DNA of 64,000 nt from Bidens hawaiensis (taxonomy: Eukaryota; Streptophyta; Magnoliopsida; Asterales; Asteraceae): NCBI GenBank assembly GCA_021521415.1, contig JAIQDT010006437.1, positions 1 through 64,000 on the forward strand, given 5' to 3'. The position numbers were made by a program, and so were the translations under genes. Positions 45,649-55,186 of this stretch are shown in pieces (the first letter of the stretch is position 1; each line of letters starts with the position of its first letter). A model generated the notes under the pieces. That model ran no database searches, was not told the DNA's origin, and saw only the letters and a program-made list of their open reading frames with translations.

Positions 45649-47340
45649 ATGTCCTCTACTGTTGAGCCTGAGCTTGTTTCTCCAATTTCTGAACCGGAAC
45701 GACTCTTTCGTCGACGAGCACGTAAATGGACTGCAGAAACCGCCGAAGCAATCAAAGACGAATCAGTAGACGCCACCACATCAGGAGAAAATCAAACCGA
45801 AGAAATGATGGCGGCCCAGAACAATGAGCCGAACATGAGCCAGTACGCCAAGCCGACTCTCGAAGGCTACGGCAATGGAGTGGCTCCACCCGAAATTACC
45901 GAAAATTTCGAAATCAAATCATGCACCATTCATATGGTGGAAAATTCAGTTCAATTTCATGGTCTCCTCGACGAAGACCCTCTTTCTCACATATCTCGAT
46001 TTCTACGAATCTGCGGAACCTTTAAAATCCAAAACTGTTCAGAATATCAAATCAAGCTTAAACTCTTTCCTTTCTCTCTAAGGGGCCTAGCCCTAGAATG
46101 GATAGAATCTCTTTCCTCTGGTTCCATTACCACTTGGGACTAGATGGTTGAACAGTTTCTCCTTAAATATTTTCCGCCCGGTAAAACTGCCCAATACCGT
46201 GCCAGCATTACCGGATTCCGGACCGATGATGATGAATCGTTACACGCAGCATGGGAAAGATACAAAGTCTTCTAAGAAGATGCCCACATCATGGACTGAG
46301 CGTGTGGTTACAAGTTCAAACTTTCTTTGACGCACAATCCAGTCAAAACAAACAGGCCATCGACCAGATCGCTGGTGGAGACCTGGGATCCAAATCACCT
46401 AACGAAGCATTTGAAGTCCTGGAAAAGGCCGCAAAGAAGAGTTTCGCTTACAACCCACCAAGATCCACACCTACCCATAAAGGAATACACCACGTTGATT
46501 CCAACACTCTTGTCATAGCACAGTTTGAAGCTCTTTCTAAAAAATTCGAACAACTTCAAGCCGAACTATCAAAAACCAGACTCACCTGTGACACTTGTGG
46601 AGGAAATCATAAGACAAGTGATTGTAAACAAGTCATTATGGCCATGGAAGAAGTCGATTTCATCGCTCGACAGAATAACGCTTTCAGTAATAACTACAAT
46701 CAGGATGGAGAAACCACCCGAATTTCAGCTGGAAAGACGGAGGTAACACTCAACCCTTACCCGGATTCGAAAAAAACCAATAAATCAACCCTTCTAGCCT
46801 AAACTTCAATTTCAAGATCAAAGTTCTAGTAGCCATCAAAACCCAACCTACTCTAAGATCGAAGAAATGCTAATCCAATTAATGACCGAAACAAATGAAG
46901 CAGAAAAGAAAGCCGTCTCAAGAGTTGTTGATATCAGAGGAGTATTATTAAAACATGAAGCCGATCTCAAAAGTCAACAAGCATCACTTCAGAACCTAGA
47001 AACCCAAATCGGACAAATTGCCCGATAATTATCCGAAAGACCACCTGACACTCTTCCAAGCAACGCAATCACCAACCCGAATGCAACAGCTAACACCGTT
47101 ACACTCAGGAGCGGTAGAACCATTGTTGTCTCACCAACTTCAGAACCAGTTATGAAGAAAACGTCTCCTGATGAAACGCAGGAAAGGCTGACCCCAACAA
47201 GCATAGTACAGCCTAAGGAGCCAGTCCGTACCTATGTTCCGCCTATTCCATACCCAGGAAGACTGAAGCAGGAGAGATTGGAAGCCTAGTATGGAAAGTT
47301 TCTATTACTCTTTAAACAACTCCATATCAACTCCCTTTTG
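45649..47340 (+). pseudogene. Athila-type gag
   Basis: Capsid protein of the large Gypsy element. From MSSTVEPELVSP it shows the Athila gag domain: FHGLLDEDPLSHISRFL, LRGLALEWIESL, then after a TAG stop at 46141 VEQFLLKYFPPGKTAQY and DESLHAAWERYK. A frameshift near 46251 leads to IAGGDLGSKSPNEAFEVLE and the short knuckle CDTCGGNHKTSDC (about 46590). Further frames hold QLSERPPDTLPSN, TLRSGRT and YVPPIPYPGRLKQERLE, which in Athila elements lead into protease. At least three stops and two frameshifts break it. The start is chosen because the frame has no other Met near the family's usual N-terminus. Confidence 0.8.
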
Positions 47341-47357
47341 TCGAAGCTATTGCTCAG

Positions 47358-49890
47358 ATGCCAAAATATGCCAAGTTTCTCAAAGAAGTACTGACAAACA
47401 AAAGGAAGCTGGAGGAGCTCTCGCATGTCACCCTAAGTGAAGAATGTTCAGCTATCCTCCAAAGCAAGCTACCGACAAAGATGACCTATCCAGGGAGCTT
47501 TACTATCCCTTGTCTCATAGGAAATTTATCTGTTAGCAATGCCCTGGATGACCTAGGAGCTAGTATTAATTTAATGCCTTATGCGGTTTTTGCAAAACTA
47601 GGGATAGGAGAACCAAAGCCCACCCGCATGAGCATTCAGTTAGCTGACCGATCCGTTAAATATCCTCGGGGCATTGTTGAAAACATGCTTGTCAAAATTG
47701 ACAAGTTTGTTTTCCCAGTAGATTTTGTGATTCTAGACATGGAGGAAGACAAAAGCGTACCTCTAATTTTAGGAAGACCCTTTTTAGCCACCGCAAAGGC
47801 TATCATTGATGTTCTCACTGGTAAACTCACTCTCAGGGTCAATGACGAGGCAATCACTTTTGACATAGGAAAATCTATGCAATATCCTCAACAACACGAT
47901 GACACCTTATATTGTATTCACATCATAGACTCCATCGTAAGTTGCTATATGCGAGATTCCTCCATTAATACTCCCTTAGAAACAAAATTTTTAGACAAAA
48001 CACTCAACAAACCCATTTTAGAGAACGAAAATTTCAATAACAACTACCACGAAGAATCACAAATGATATACGAAATCATTGAAAACAATGAAAATTCAAA
48101 ACCATCAATCGAAGAACCACCAGCCTTAGAATTAAAAGAACTACCAAAACATCTCGAATACGCCTTTCTAGAAAAAGATTCTCAACTCACAGTAATTATT
48201 TCATCTCACCTTTCTAAAGAAGAGAAAGACGAACTTCTTAAGGTTCTTAAAAACCATAAGAAGGCTATCGCATGGAAGATCATGGATATCAAGGGCATCA
48301 GTCCTTCCTTTCGTATTCACAAAATCCTCATGGAGGAGGAATACAAACCCGTGGTCCAACATCAGAGACATCTCAATCCCAACATGCAAGATGTGGTAAA
48401 GAAGGAAGTAATCAAACTGCTTGATGCCGGATTAATCTACCCGATCTCGGATTCACCTTGGGTTAGTCCCGTTCAAGTAGTACCCAAGAAGGGAGGAATG
48501 ACGGTCGTAATGTACGAGAAGGACGAACTAATACCAATGAGAACCATCACAGGCTAGCGAGTTTGCATTGATTACCGGAAGCTTAATGATGCCACAAGAA
48601 AAGATCATTTTCCACTTCCTTTCATAGACCAAATGCTCGAACGATTATCTGGAATAATGTTCTACTGTTTTCTTGATGGATTTTCCGGATACTTTCAGAT
48701 TCCCATTGCTCATGAAGATCAGGAGAAAACTACTTTTACATGTCCATACGGAACCTTCGCCTACCGAAGAATGCCATTTTGATTATGTAATGCTCCAGCC
48801 ACCTTCCAACGCTGCATGGTGGCCATCTTTCATGAAATGATCGAAAACTCTATGGAAGTTTTCATGGACGACTTCTCAGTCTTTGGAGACTCCTTATATC
48901 ATTGTCTGAAAAACCTAGACAAAATATTAGCTAGGTGTGAAGAAGTAAATCTAGTGCTCAACTGGGAAAAATGCCACTTTATGGTAAAGGAAGGCATTGT
49001 TCTAGGTCACAAGATTTCTCAAAACGGACTAGAAGTTGATAGGGCCAAAATAGAAACCATATCCAAACTTCCGCCGCCAACTTCAGTCAAAGCCATTAGA
49101 AGTTTTCTAGGTCACGCAGGTTTCTAGCGCCGCTTCATAAAAGACTTCTCAAAAATCTCAAGACCTATGAACAACTTCTGGAGAAAGACGCACCATTAGT
49201 CTTCTCTGAGGAGTGTGTTGAGTCATTCAATACACTAAAAGACAAACTTGTCAACGCACCAATCATGACCACCCCCGATTGGACCCTTCCATTCGAAATC
49301 ATGTGTGATGCAAGTGACTTTGCAGTTAGAGCCGTACTCGGACAACGCAAAGAAAAGCACTTCCACCCAATTTACTATGCCAGTGAAACTCTTAATGATA
49401 CACAAGAGAATTACACCACAACAGAAAAAGAGTTACTAGCAGTAGTATTTGTCTTTGAAAAATTTAGATCATACCTAGTTCTTTCCAAAACCATAGTTTA
49501 CACCGATCATGCCGCAATACGGTACCTATTCAACAAACAAGATGCCAAACCCAGAGTCATCCGATGGATTCTACTACTCCAAGAATTTGACATCGAGGTT
49601 AAGGACAAGAAGGGAGCAGAAAATGTAGCCACAGGCCATCTTTCACGTTTAGAATGTCCAACTCCCGAAGAACTTCACGAAGAAATTATCAACGATAATT
49701 TCCCACATGAAGTCCTCATGCACATTCAAGAAGTCATAGAAGAAAAAGACGAAAGTCCTTGGTATGTCGACTTCGCAAAATACTTAGCTTGCGGGATCCT
49801 TAGAAAAGGCTTAGCCACCAACAGCGGAGGAAATTCTTCTCCGATCTTAAGTTTTACTTCTGGGAAGATCCATACGTATTTAGAATAGTT
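47358..49890 (+). pseudogene. Athila-type protease, RT and RNase H
   Basis: The frame 47358-48557 (399 aa) is intact and holds MPKYAKFLKEVLTNKRKLEE, the Athila protease motif DDLGASINLMP (about 47547) with ILGRPFLATA, and the RT start GLIYPISDSPWVSPVQVVPKK. After a TAG at 48555 the RT continues (CIDYRKLND, DGFSGYFQIP, stop, then FMDDFSVFGDS at about 48861). A deletion or frameshift near 49125 separates RNase H, which is clear in the frame 49265-49888 ([36 protein letters not shown]). So the pol region is inactivated by few changes. Confidence 0.85.
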
Positions 49891-49895
49891 GCGGA

Positions 49896-51040
49896 TCAAG
49901 TCATTCGTAGGTGAGTAGCAGGCAAGGAGGCCTTAGACATTCTCAAAAACTGCCATGAAGGACCAACAGGTGGACACCATGGTACCGCCACCACGGTCAG
50001 GAAAGTGTTTGATGCAGGATTTTTCTGGCCCACTATATATAAAGATACACATACTTTGATCCAAGCCTGCGATGCTTGCCAAAGAGCAGGGAACATCTCA
50101 TCAAAAAATGAGATGGCTTAAAAGGGCATTCAAATTTGTGAAATCTTTAATGTATGGAGGATAGAATTCATGGGGCCATTTCCTAACTCATTCAGAAATA
50201 AATACATTCTTGTAGCAGTCGACTACGTATCTAAATGGGTAAAAGCACAAGCTCTTCCCACTAACGATGCTCGAGTAGCTGTACGATTTCTAAAAAAAGT
50301 TATTCTCAAGATTTGGTACTCCGAAAGCCCTAATCAGCGACAGAGGTACTCACTTCTGTAACACCCTAATGAACAAGGTCTTAGCATGGTATGGGGTTCA
50401 CCACCGACTAGCAACACCATTTCACCCTCAGACCAGTGGGCAGGTAGAGGTCTCAAATCAAGGAATTAAGAAAATTTTGGAAAGAAGTGTGGGGATGAAT
50501 CGCAAAAATTGGGCAGAAAAGTTAGATGACGCATTGTGGGCCCTCAGGACGGCCTACAAAACTCCCATAGGAACGACACCCTTCAAGCTCGTTTACAGGA
50601 AGGCATGTCATCTACCAGTAGAGTTAAAACACAAAGCCTACTGGGTACTCAGAGCAGTGAATTTTTATCTAACGTCCGCCGGAGCAAACCGGGAAGATCA
50701 AATTCATGAGCTCGAGGAACTGAGAACATTGGCCTACAAAAATTCCTGGTCCTACAAGGAAAAGACTAAACGTATACACGGTGCTCATTTAAAAGGAAAC
50801 AAAAAATTTCAAACTGGCGATCGTGTACTGTTATACAACGCTCGTTTACGTCTTTTCCCAGGAAAACTGAAATCCCGGTGGACAAGTCCATACGTAGTTG
50901 AATCTGTTTTTGACTATGGGACAATCGAAATTTCAAATTCAAACGGCCAAAAGTTCAAGGTAAATGGACATCGATTAAAGCCATACATCGACGGTCCACT
51001 TAAAGAAGTGTTGGAGGTATTAACCCTCCAAACTTTTTAA
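49896..51040 (+). pseudogene. Athila-type integrase
   Basis: Integrase of the same element. The zinc finger is readable ([14 protein letters not shown], then CDACQRAGN). The catalytic core begins [11 protein letters not shown], where Athila integrases have DFMGPFP, so the first catalytic Asp is replaced by Glu. The second Asp region is lost in a frameshift near 50340, and the third block FHPQTSGQVEVSN is intact in the frame 50369-51040, followed by the C-terminal GDRVLLYNARLRLFPGKLKSRW and HRLKPYIDG. A TAG after SSKNEMA interrupts the linker. Non-functional. Confidence 0.85.
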
Positions 51041-51108
51041 ATAAGAAATTAAGGAAACAAGGTCTGGCCCAGACCTTCACAAAAGTAGGCCTTGTTAATA
51101 TTTATCTT

Positions 51109-51109
51109 A

Positions 51110-51141
<32 letters not shown>

Positions 51142-51147
51142 ATATAA
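51109..51147. repeat. TA and TG microsatellite
   Basis: TA repeat followed by about ten TG units, separating integrase from the accessory-gene region. Confidence 0.8.
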
Positions 51148-51157
51148 TTTTAGAAAA

Positions 51158-51328
51158 GCACGGGGGCGTGCTCTCAGAAGCACGGTCCTGTGCCTTAAAA
51201 TACGGGCCGTCATCTACGCTGCAAAAATCTCAGTTAGACTGGTTTGTAACAGAATTGTCAGAACAAAAACACGGGGGAGTGCTTCCAAAAGCACGGTACC
51301 GTGCTCGGTTTCCTGTTTGGTTATAAAA
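51158..51328 (+). promoter_or_regulatory. Internal promoter module 1
   Basis: Two palindrome pairs (51158/51180 and 51269/51291, each 22 bp start to start; the last is GCACGGTACCGTGC) followed after 17 bp by TATAAAA at 51322. The ATG of the 70-codon ORF is 74 bp downstream of the TATA box. Confidence 0.65.
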
Positions 51329-51395
51329 TGCACCTTGTGTCATTGCATCTCTTGCACAAACCAAAACCAAAACCAAAAACCTCTGAAAATTCAAC

Positions 51396-51608
51396 ATGCC
51401 AACAGAGATGAATGAAGCAATTCTCGTTTCCCGACATCCGAGAAACGATGCCCTCCATGTTTCCAAAACCGAGCTTCTCTTGAAACTTCAAGAACTCGTG
51501 AGAGAACTCACCGAAATGAATCTCCTTGTGGAGATGCGTCTCGTGCAACTCACCGAATCGATGGAAAACATGAAAATGGAACTCCGAGACATCAACGAGC
51601 AACTCTAG
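51396..51608 (+). CDS. Small coiled-coil protein 1 of the Athila element
   Basis: An intact 70-aa ORF with ATG start in a good context (TTCAACATGCC). Residues 24-70 form a regular heptad-like helix (KTELLLKLQELVRELTEMN, then VQLTESMENMKMEL), so a coiled coil is likely. Its core aligns without gaps to the 112-aa ORF downstream: both show LQ-x2-VR-x3-E-x-N-x3-E-x-R-x-V-x-L. It has its own palindrome/TATA promoter, and an AATGAA poly(A)-like signal at about 51819. It lies between integrase and the ATHILA-like ORF, where known Gypsy elements seldom carry small genes. Role unknown; an adapter or regulator of the element is only a guess. The frame is open while gag and pol of the same copy are broken. 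Confidence 0.55.
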   Translation: MPTEMNEAILVSRHPRNDALHVSKTELLLKLQELVRELTEMNLLVEMRLVQLTESMENMKMELRDINEQL

Positions 51609-51934
51609 TTTCAAGTTCTCGGTTTCACGTATTTTCCACCATCAGGACCATTCGGAGGAGGAGAGCCTTTTGGGGAACTCTAGGAAACTTAACTTTCTGT
51701 TTTCATGTGTAAACAAGTGCATTAAGCACAATGTGTTAAGACTTCGGGCTTAACCCGATTATTTTCTTTTCTTAGGAAACCCGGGCTTATCCCATAATTG
51801 TTCTAGGATCTTTATTTAATGAAAAGTAATTTTTAGATGACCATACTTCCAAATTATCACAATAAACGTCATTCTAAAAATTCCGGATCTTGAATCGTGT
51901 TGAAAAATTAAAAGGAAATTCACTGTGACAAAAA

Positions 51935-52104
51935 GCACGGGTCGTGCTTTCCTAAGCACGAGGCCGTGGTCACCCCAAAATCTTCAGCATGATACGCGCT
52001 GACTCCGTACAATTCTCTGACTCAAAAACATTCATTCCTCTAGCAGCACGGGGCCATGCTTCTAAAAGCACGATGCCGTGTTCAACTTTCCAGTCTCTAT
52101 ATAA
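51935..52104 (+). promoter_or_regulatory. Internal promoter module 2
   Basis: Palindrome pairs at 51935/51956 (21 bp) and 52046/52068 (22 bp), then 16 bp to TATATAA at 52098. The ATG at 52154 lies 56 bp downstream. Confidence 0.65.
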
Positions 52105-52153
52105 TGCATGCATAAATTCACTATTCCATTCCCACCAAACACAAACTACCTAA

Positions 52154-52492
52154 ATGGAAGGAAAACGGGTTGAATGGAGGCCAGTGAAGAAGGGGAAACA
52201 ACATGAATCTTCCTTCCTTGAGAAGGAAATCATGAGACTCCAATGCATCGTAAGAGATCAAGTTGAGAGCAACATGCAAACCGAGGCTCGAGTAGTCGAG
52301 TTAATTAACAAAGTCGACCTGCTTAGGTTCGAGAACTTCCATGTTGTGGATGGCCACCACAAAGATGTGACTTCCAAACTTAACTTTCTCAACCGAGAAA
52401 TCGTTACGCTCAACAAAAAGCTTGACGAACTTTTGGAAGCCAAACGAGCACCACCACACATCCAGGACTTGTTCGGGAGTGGTGGCCGTTGA
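52154..52492 (+). CDS. Small coiled-coil protein 2 of the Athila element
   Basis: An intact 112-aa ORF. The N-terminus is basic (MEGKRVEWRPVKKGKQ), then two helical segments with leucine-type heptads: 20-60 (SSFLEKEIMRLQCIVRDQVE) and 72-97 (VTSKLNFLNREIVTLNKKLD). The end is HIQDLFGSGG. The first helix aligns with the 70-aa ORF at 51396, so the two probably arose by duplication of a whole promoter-plus-gene unit. An AATGAA poly(A)-like signal lies at about 52614. No known domain is recognised. Because it is open in an element with broken gag and pol, it may be the youngest or most constrained part, or simply too short to have been hit. Confidence 0.6.
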   Translation: MEGKRVEWRPVKKGKQHESSFLEKEIMRLQCIVRDQVESNMQTEARVVELINKVDLLRFENFHVVDGHHKDVTSKLNFLNREIVTLNKKLDELLEAKRAPPHIQDLFGSGGR

Positions 52493-52724
52493 AGTTCTGA
52501 CTTCGTTTCGTGTTTTAGTTGTTCCCGCTAGTACTATGTGTTAGGACCCGAGAATTGTTGTTGTACTTTTCATTTCATCTATCTTTAATTATGTCTTTAG
52601 TTTTATGTTTTTAATGAAATCTAGGATTTTTAATTACCATGTTAAAATAACCAGAAAATAAAAAAACCCTTGTAAAAAAAAACAAACCAGCTCAACAAAT
52701 AAACAAAACAGTACTGTCTAAGCA

Positions 52725-52804
52725 GCACGGTACCGTGCTTCTAAAAGCACAGGGCCATGTTTTTGGTCACAGAGCAGTTACGAGTTTTATCCTAATAAAA
52801 TAAC
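52725..52804 (+). promoter_or_regulatory. Internal promoter module 3, upstream of the ATHILA-like ORF
   Basis: Palindrome pair at 52725 (GCACGGTACCGTGC) and 52747, 22 bp apart, with an imperfect TATA-like TAATAAAATAA at 52794, here 33 bp after the pair rather than 16-18 bp. A probable 5' exon and intron follow. Confidence 0.45.
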
Positions 52805-52909
52805 TTTCTCCAACATCCAACCCTAATATCACTGCATTTTGAACCGAAAACCGCTGACCTTCAAATATTTTGCGAATTTCTTCATCAAATCTTCGATTCT
52901 AAACCTAAG

Positions 52910-53494
52910 GTATGTTAATTTAACACTTGCATGGTCCAAATTCGTCATTTTAGGTTTATTTTAACCCTAAAATCGCTCAAAATGACCAAATAGGGTCAAA
53001 AACCGAAGAGGATATGGGTTAATTTGCTTGCATTTGATGAATAGATTGTTGAATATTTGATGGTTAGGTCTTAATTGAAAGAAACAATTCGGGTTTTGGG
53101 TGTTAGCATAAATACCCGACACACCATTAAACCCAATTGATATAATCGACTAGAAACGAGGGTTCGAGTCTGAGTAAGTTAGAAATCGATATTATAAACA
53201 CGAGCCGTGCCCAAAACAACACGAGTCGTGGTCAACCAAAAAGTCAAACATCAAAGGAAACTGAACCAGAAGCAGCAGCACGGGGCTGTGCTTCTGAAAG
53301 CACGCCGCCGTGCTTTGCTTCTGGTTCAGTTTCCTTTGATGTTTGACTTTTTGGTTGACCACGACTCGTGTTGTTTTGGGCACGGCTCGTGTTTTTAATA
53401 TCGATTTCTGAAAGCACGCTGCCGTGCTTTGCTCTCTGTTTCAGCAATTTGAAAATCTTTCACGAATTTTAACTTATTCGGGTGTAAATTGCAG
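52910..53494 (+). other. Probable 5'-UTR intron before the ATHILA-like ORF
   Basis: Donor CCTAAG|GTATGT at 52910 and acceptor GTAAATTGCAG at 53494, immediately before ATGGCCGAG. The stretch between contains no protein. Splicing would place the ATG directly after the leader that starts near the module 3 TATA-like box. This is a prediction from splice consensus only. Confidence 0.5.
53182..53409. repeat. Long hairpin with arms of about 94 bp
   Basis: A nearly perfect inverted repeat centred at 53295/53296. Left arm 53182-53275 (GAAATCGATATTATAAACAC..) pairs with right arm 53315-53409 (..TAATATCGATTTC). The loop is itself a palindrome pair (53278 and 53300). Each arm also carries a pair 21 bp apart (53198/53219 and 53360/53381). 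It lies inside the predicted intron. Confidence 0.85.
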
Positions 53495-54748
53495 ATGGCC
53501 GAGTATGGAGAAGAAGTTCATGCATGCCTAGTCTTCGGAAACCGCTAGACAAAGGACCGACTGGCAAACGAAAGATTAACTTATCTCAACAACAGATATC
53601 CAGAAGCCCACTTCCATGCATGCGAAGAAACCCTCAAACACGTCAACCAATGGGACTGCTATCAGAACATTGTGAAGGGACCTTGGAGACGGGTTTTTAG
53701 CCAAACGGGGGATTCAGTGACAAAACTTACAAAGGAGTTCCTAGCCTCATTAAACATGAAGAAGAAAAAGTTTAACATGTGGGATACCAAGGCAATCGAG
53801 TTCCGATGTGGGGGTGTTTGGCATACAACTTCTGTCACCCAACTGGGAGTTGATTTGGGTATTTACACGGCCTAGGAAACTGACACATACATCTGGTTCG
53901 AGGCTAAAACAACATTTACAGATGAGGGTGATGATAATGAAGCTGAAGCAGGTGCCATTAGGGAAGAAGCTTGGGAACAGTTGAGTTATGGAACAACATG
54001 GTATAGACCGAGCGTTTCAAAAAGCACAGCACTGCGTGACCCGCTCATGAGGTACATCCACTGTTTGCTAAGTCACACCGTCACAGCTAGAGGTCAGAGT
54101 GAAAGGGTTGTCAACCTGAAGGATCTTTGGGCATTGTACTGCATGAAAAATGAAATACCATGCAATATCACTATGCTATTTTGCAAAATTTTCATGTCAA
54201 ATGCTACTGCCCGAGGAAATTCCCCAATCTTCAGTGGTCCCTGGATCTACAACCTCTACAGGGCCTATGGTGCAGACACAGAAGGAACTCCAAGCCCAGA
54301 CCCGATAGCTCTCAACCTTGATTACTGTGAAAGCATGCAGATGGTTCAGCAAATCAGCCCGGGTGTGTGGAGATTTTGTGATAAGAACAAAAAAGTTTGG
54401 GACCTAGAAGACCCGTCAGAGATGATGATACAGGATGTGCATGAGAGACGACAATCACCGCCCAGACAACAATGCCGCCGAACTTACCATCAGAGAGGAG
54501 GCCCATCTTCATCAGGGGCCGGCCCCAGTTCGTCATACAATAGCCGATACTCATTCGAGGGTATATATGGACTTATTGATCAATTCTCAGCTAACACTAC
54601 CGCCTCATTTAACAGGATTACAGAGCAGATGGCTGCCTCAGATGCACAGCGAGCAGCCGAATATGCAGAGACGAGGCGATAGATTGATCGTTTGGGCTAT
54701 CGCATGGACAGGCAGTGGGGACCGTTTGACCCGGACACGGGTAACTGA
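53495..54748 (+). pseudogene. ATHILA ORF-like protein downstream of pol
   Basis: A 417-codon frame starting at ATGGCCGAG right after the predicted acceptor and ending at TGA 54746-54748. The wording FNMWDTKAIEFRCGGVWH, TSVTQLGVDLGIYT and LPCNI-like ENEIPCNITMLFCK resembles the ATHILA ORF-1/plant transposon-protein family carried by Athila-type elements, in the position of an env-like gene. A Ser/Gly/Arg-rich linker (about residues 325-355) and a helical tail follow. All three internal stops are TAG (53546, 53873, 54680), two of them before ACA/ATT after Arg, as expected from CAG to TAG mutation. The frame is otherwise unbroken, so inactivation is mild. Function unknown. Confidence 0.65.
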
Positions 54749-55173
54749 TGACTGGCGGCACTGGTAGGTCGGGCACGAGCACGGGTTGGTAGTATTTTAT
54801 GAACTTATTATGTGTGTTTTGAACAATTTACTTTTCGTCGTACTTCTTTGTTTGTTTTTATATTGGTTTGGATACTTTTATGGCCGTGGGTGCCAAAGAC
54901 ATTATGCTAGGTACTAATTTAGCCTGATAGGGCAAGGGATGGATGATTCCATACCCAATTTTCGGCAGTTTATGCTTGGTTGTTTGTGGATGTTTGCAGT
55001 TTTATATTATACAGGTACAAAAACAGGAAAATGGACGAAAAACAAGGGACGCTCTGTCGAAATTTCGTTAAACCGTAGGGAAGTAACTCTCCATTTTTAC
55101 CCAAGATACTTAATTAGAATTGTTATATTTTCTTCATGAATCTTGTCACATTGAGGACAATGTGAGATTCAAG
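54749..55173 (+). other. 3' leader region of the Athila element
   Basis: Non-coding sequence between the last ORF and the polypurine tract, including CACATTGAGGACAATGTGAG (55147), a phrase common just before the 3' end of plant Gypsy elements. No gene seen. Confidence 0.5.
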
Positions 55174-55186
55174 TGTGGGGAGGGGA
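55174..55186 (+). other. Polypurine tract of the Athila-type element
   Basis: GTGGGGAGGGGAA, preceded by AATGTGAGATTCAA, is the usual tract before the 3' LTR in this group. Confidence 0.75.

Noticed and set aside
53192..53398. Two identical 63-codon ORFs on opposite strands
   Set aside because: They come from the two arms of the perfect inverted repeat and are not separate genes.
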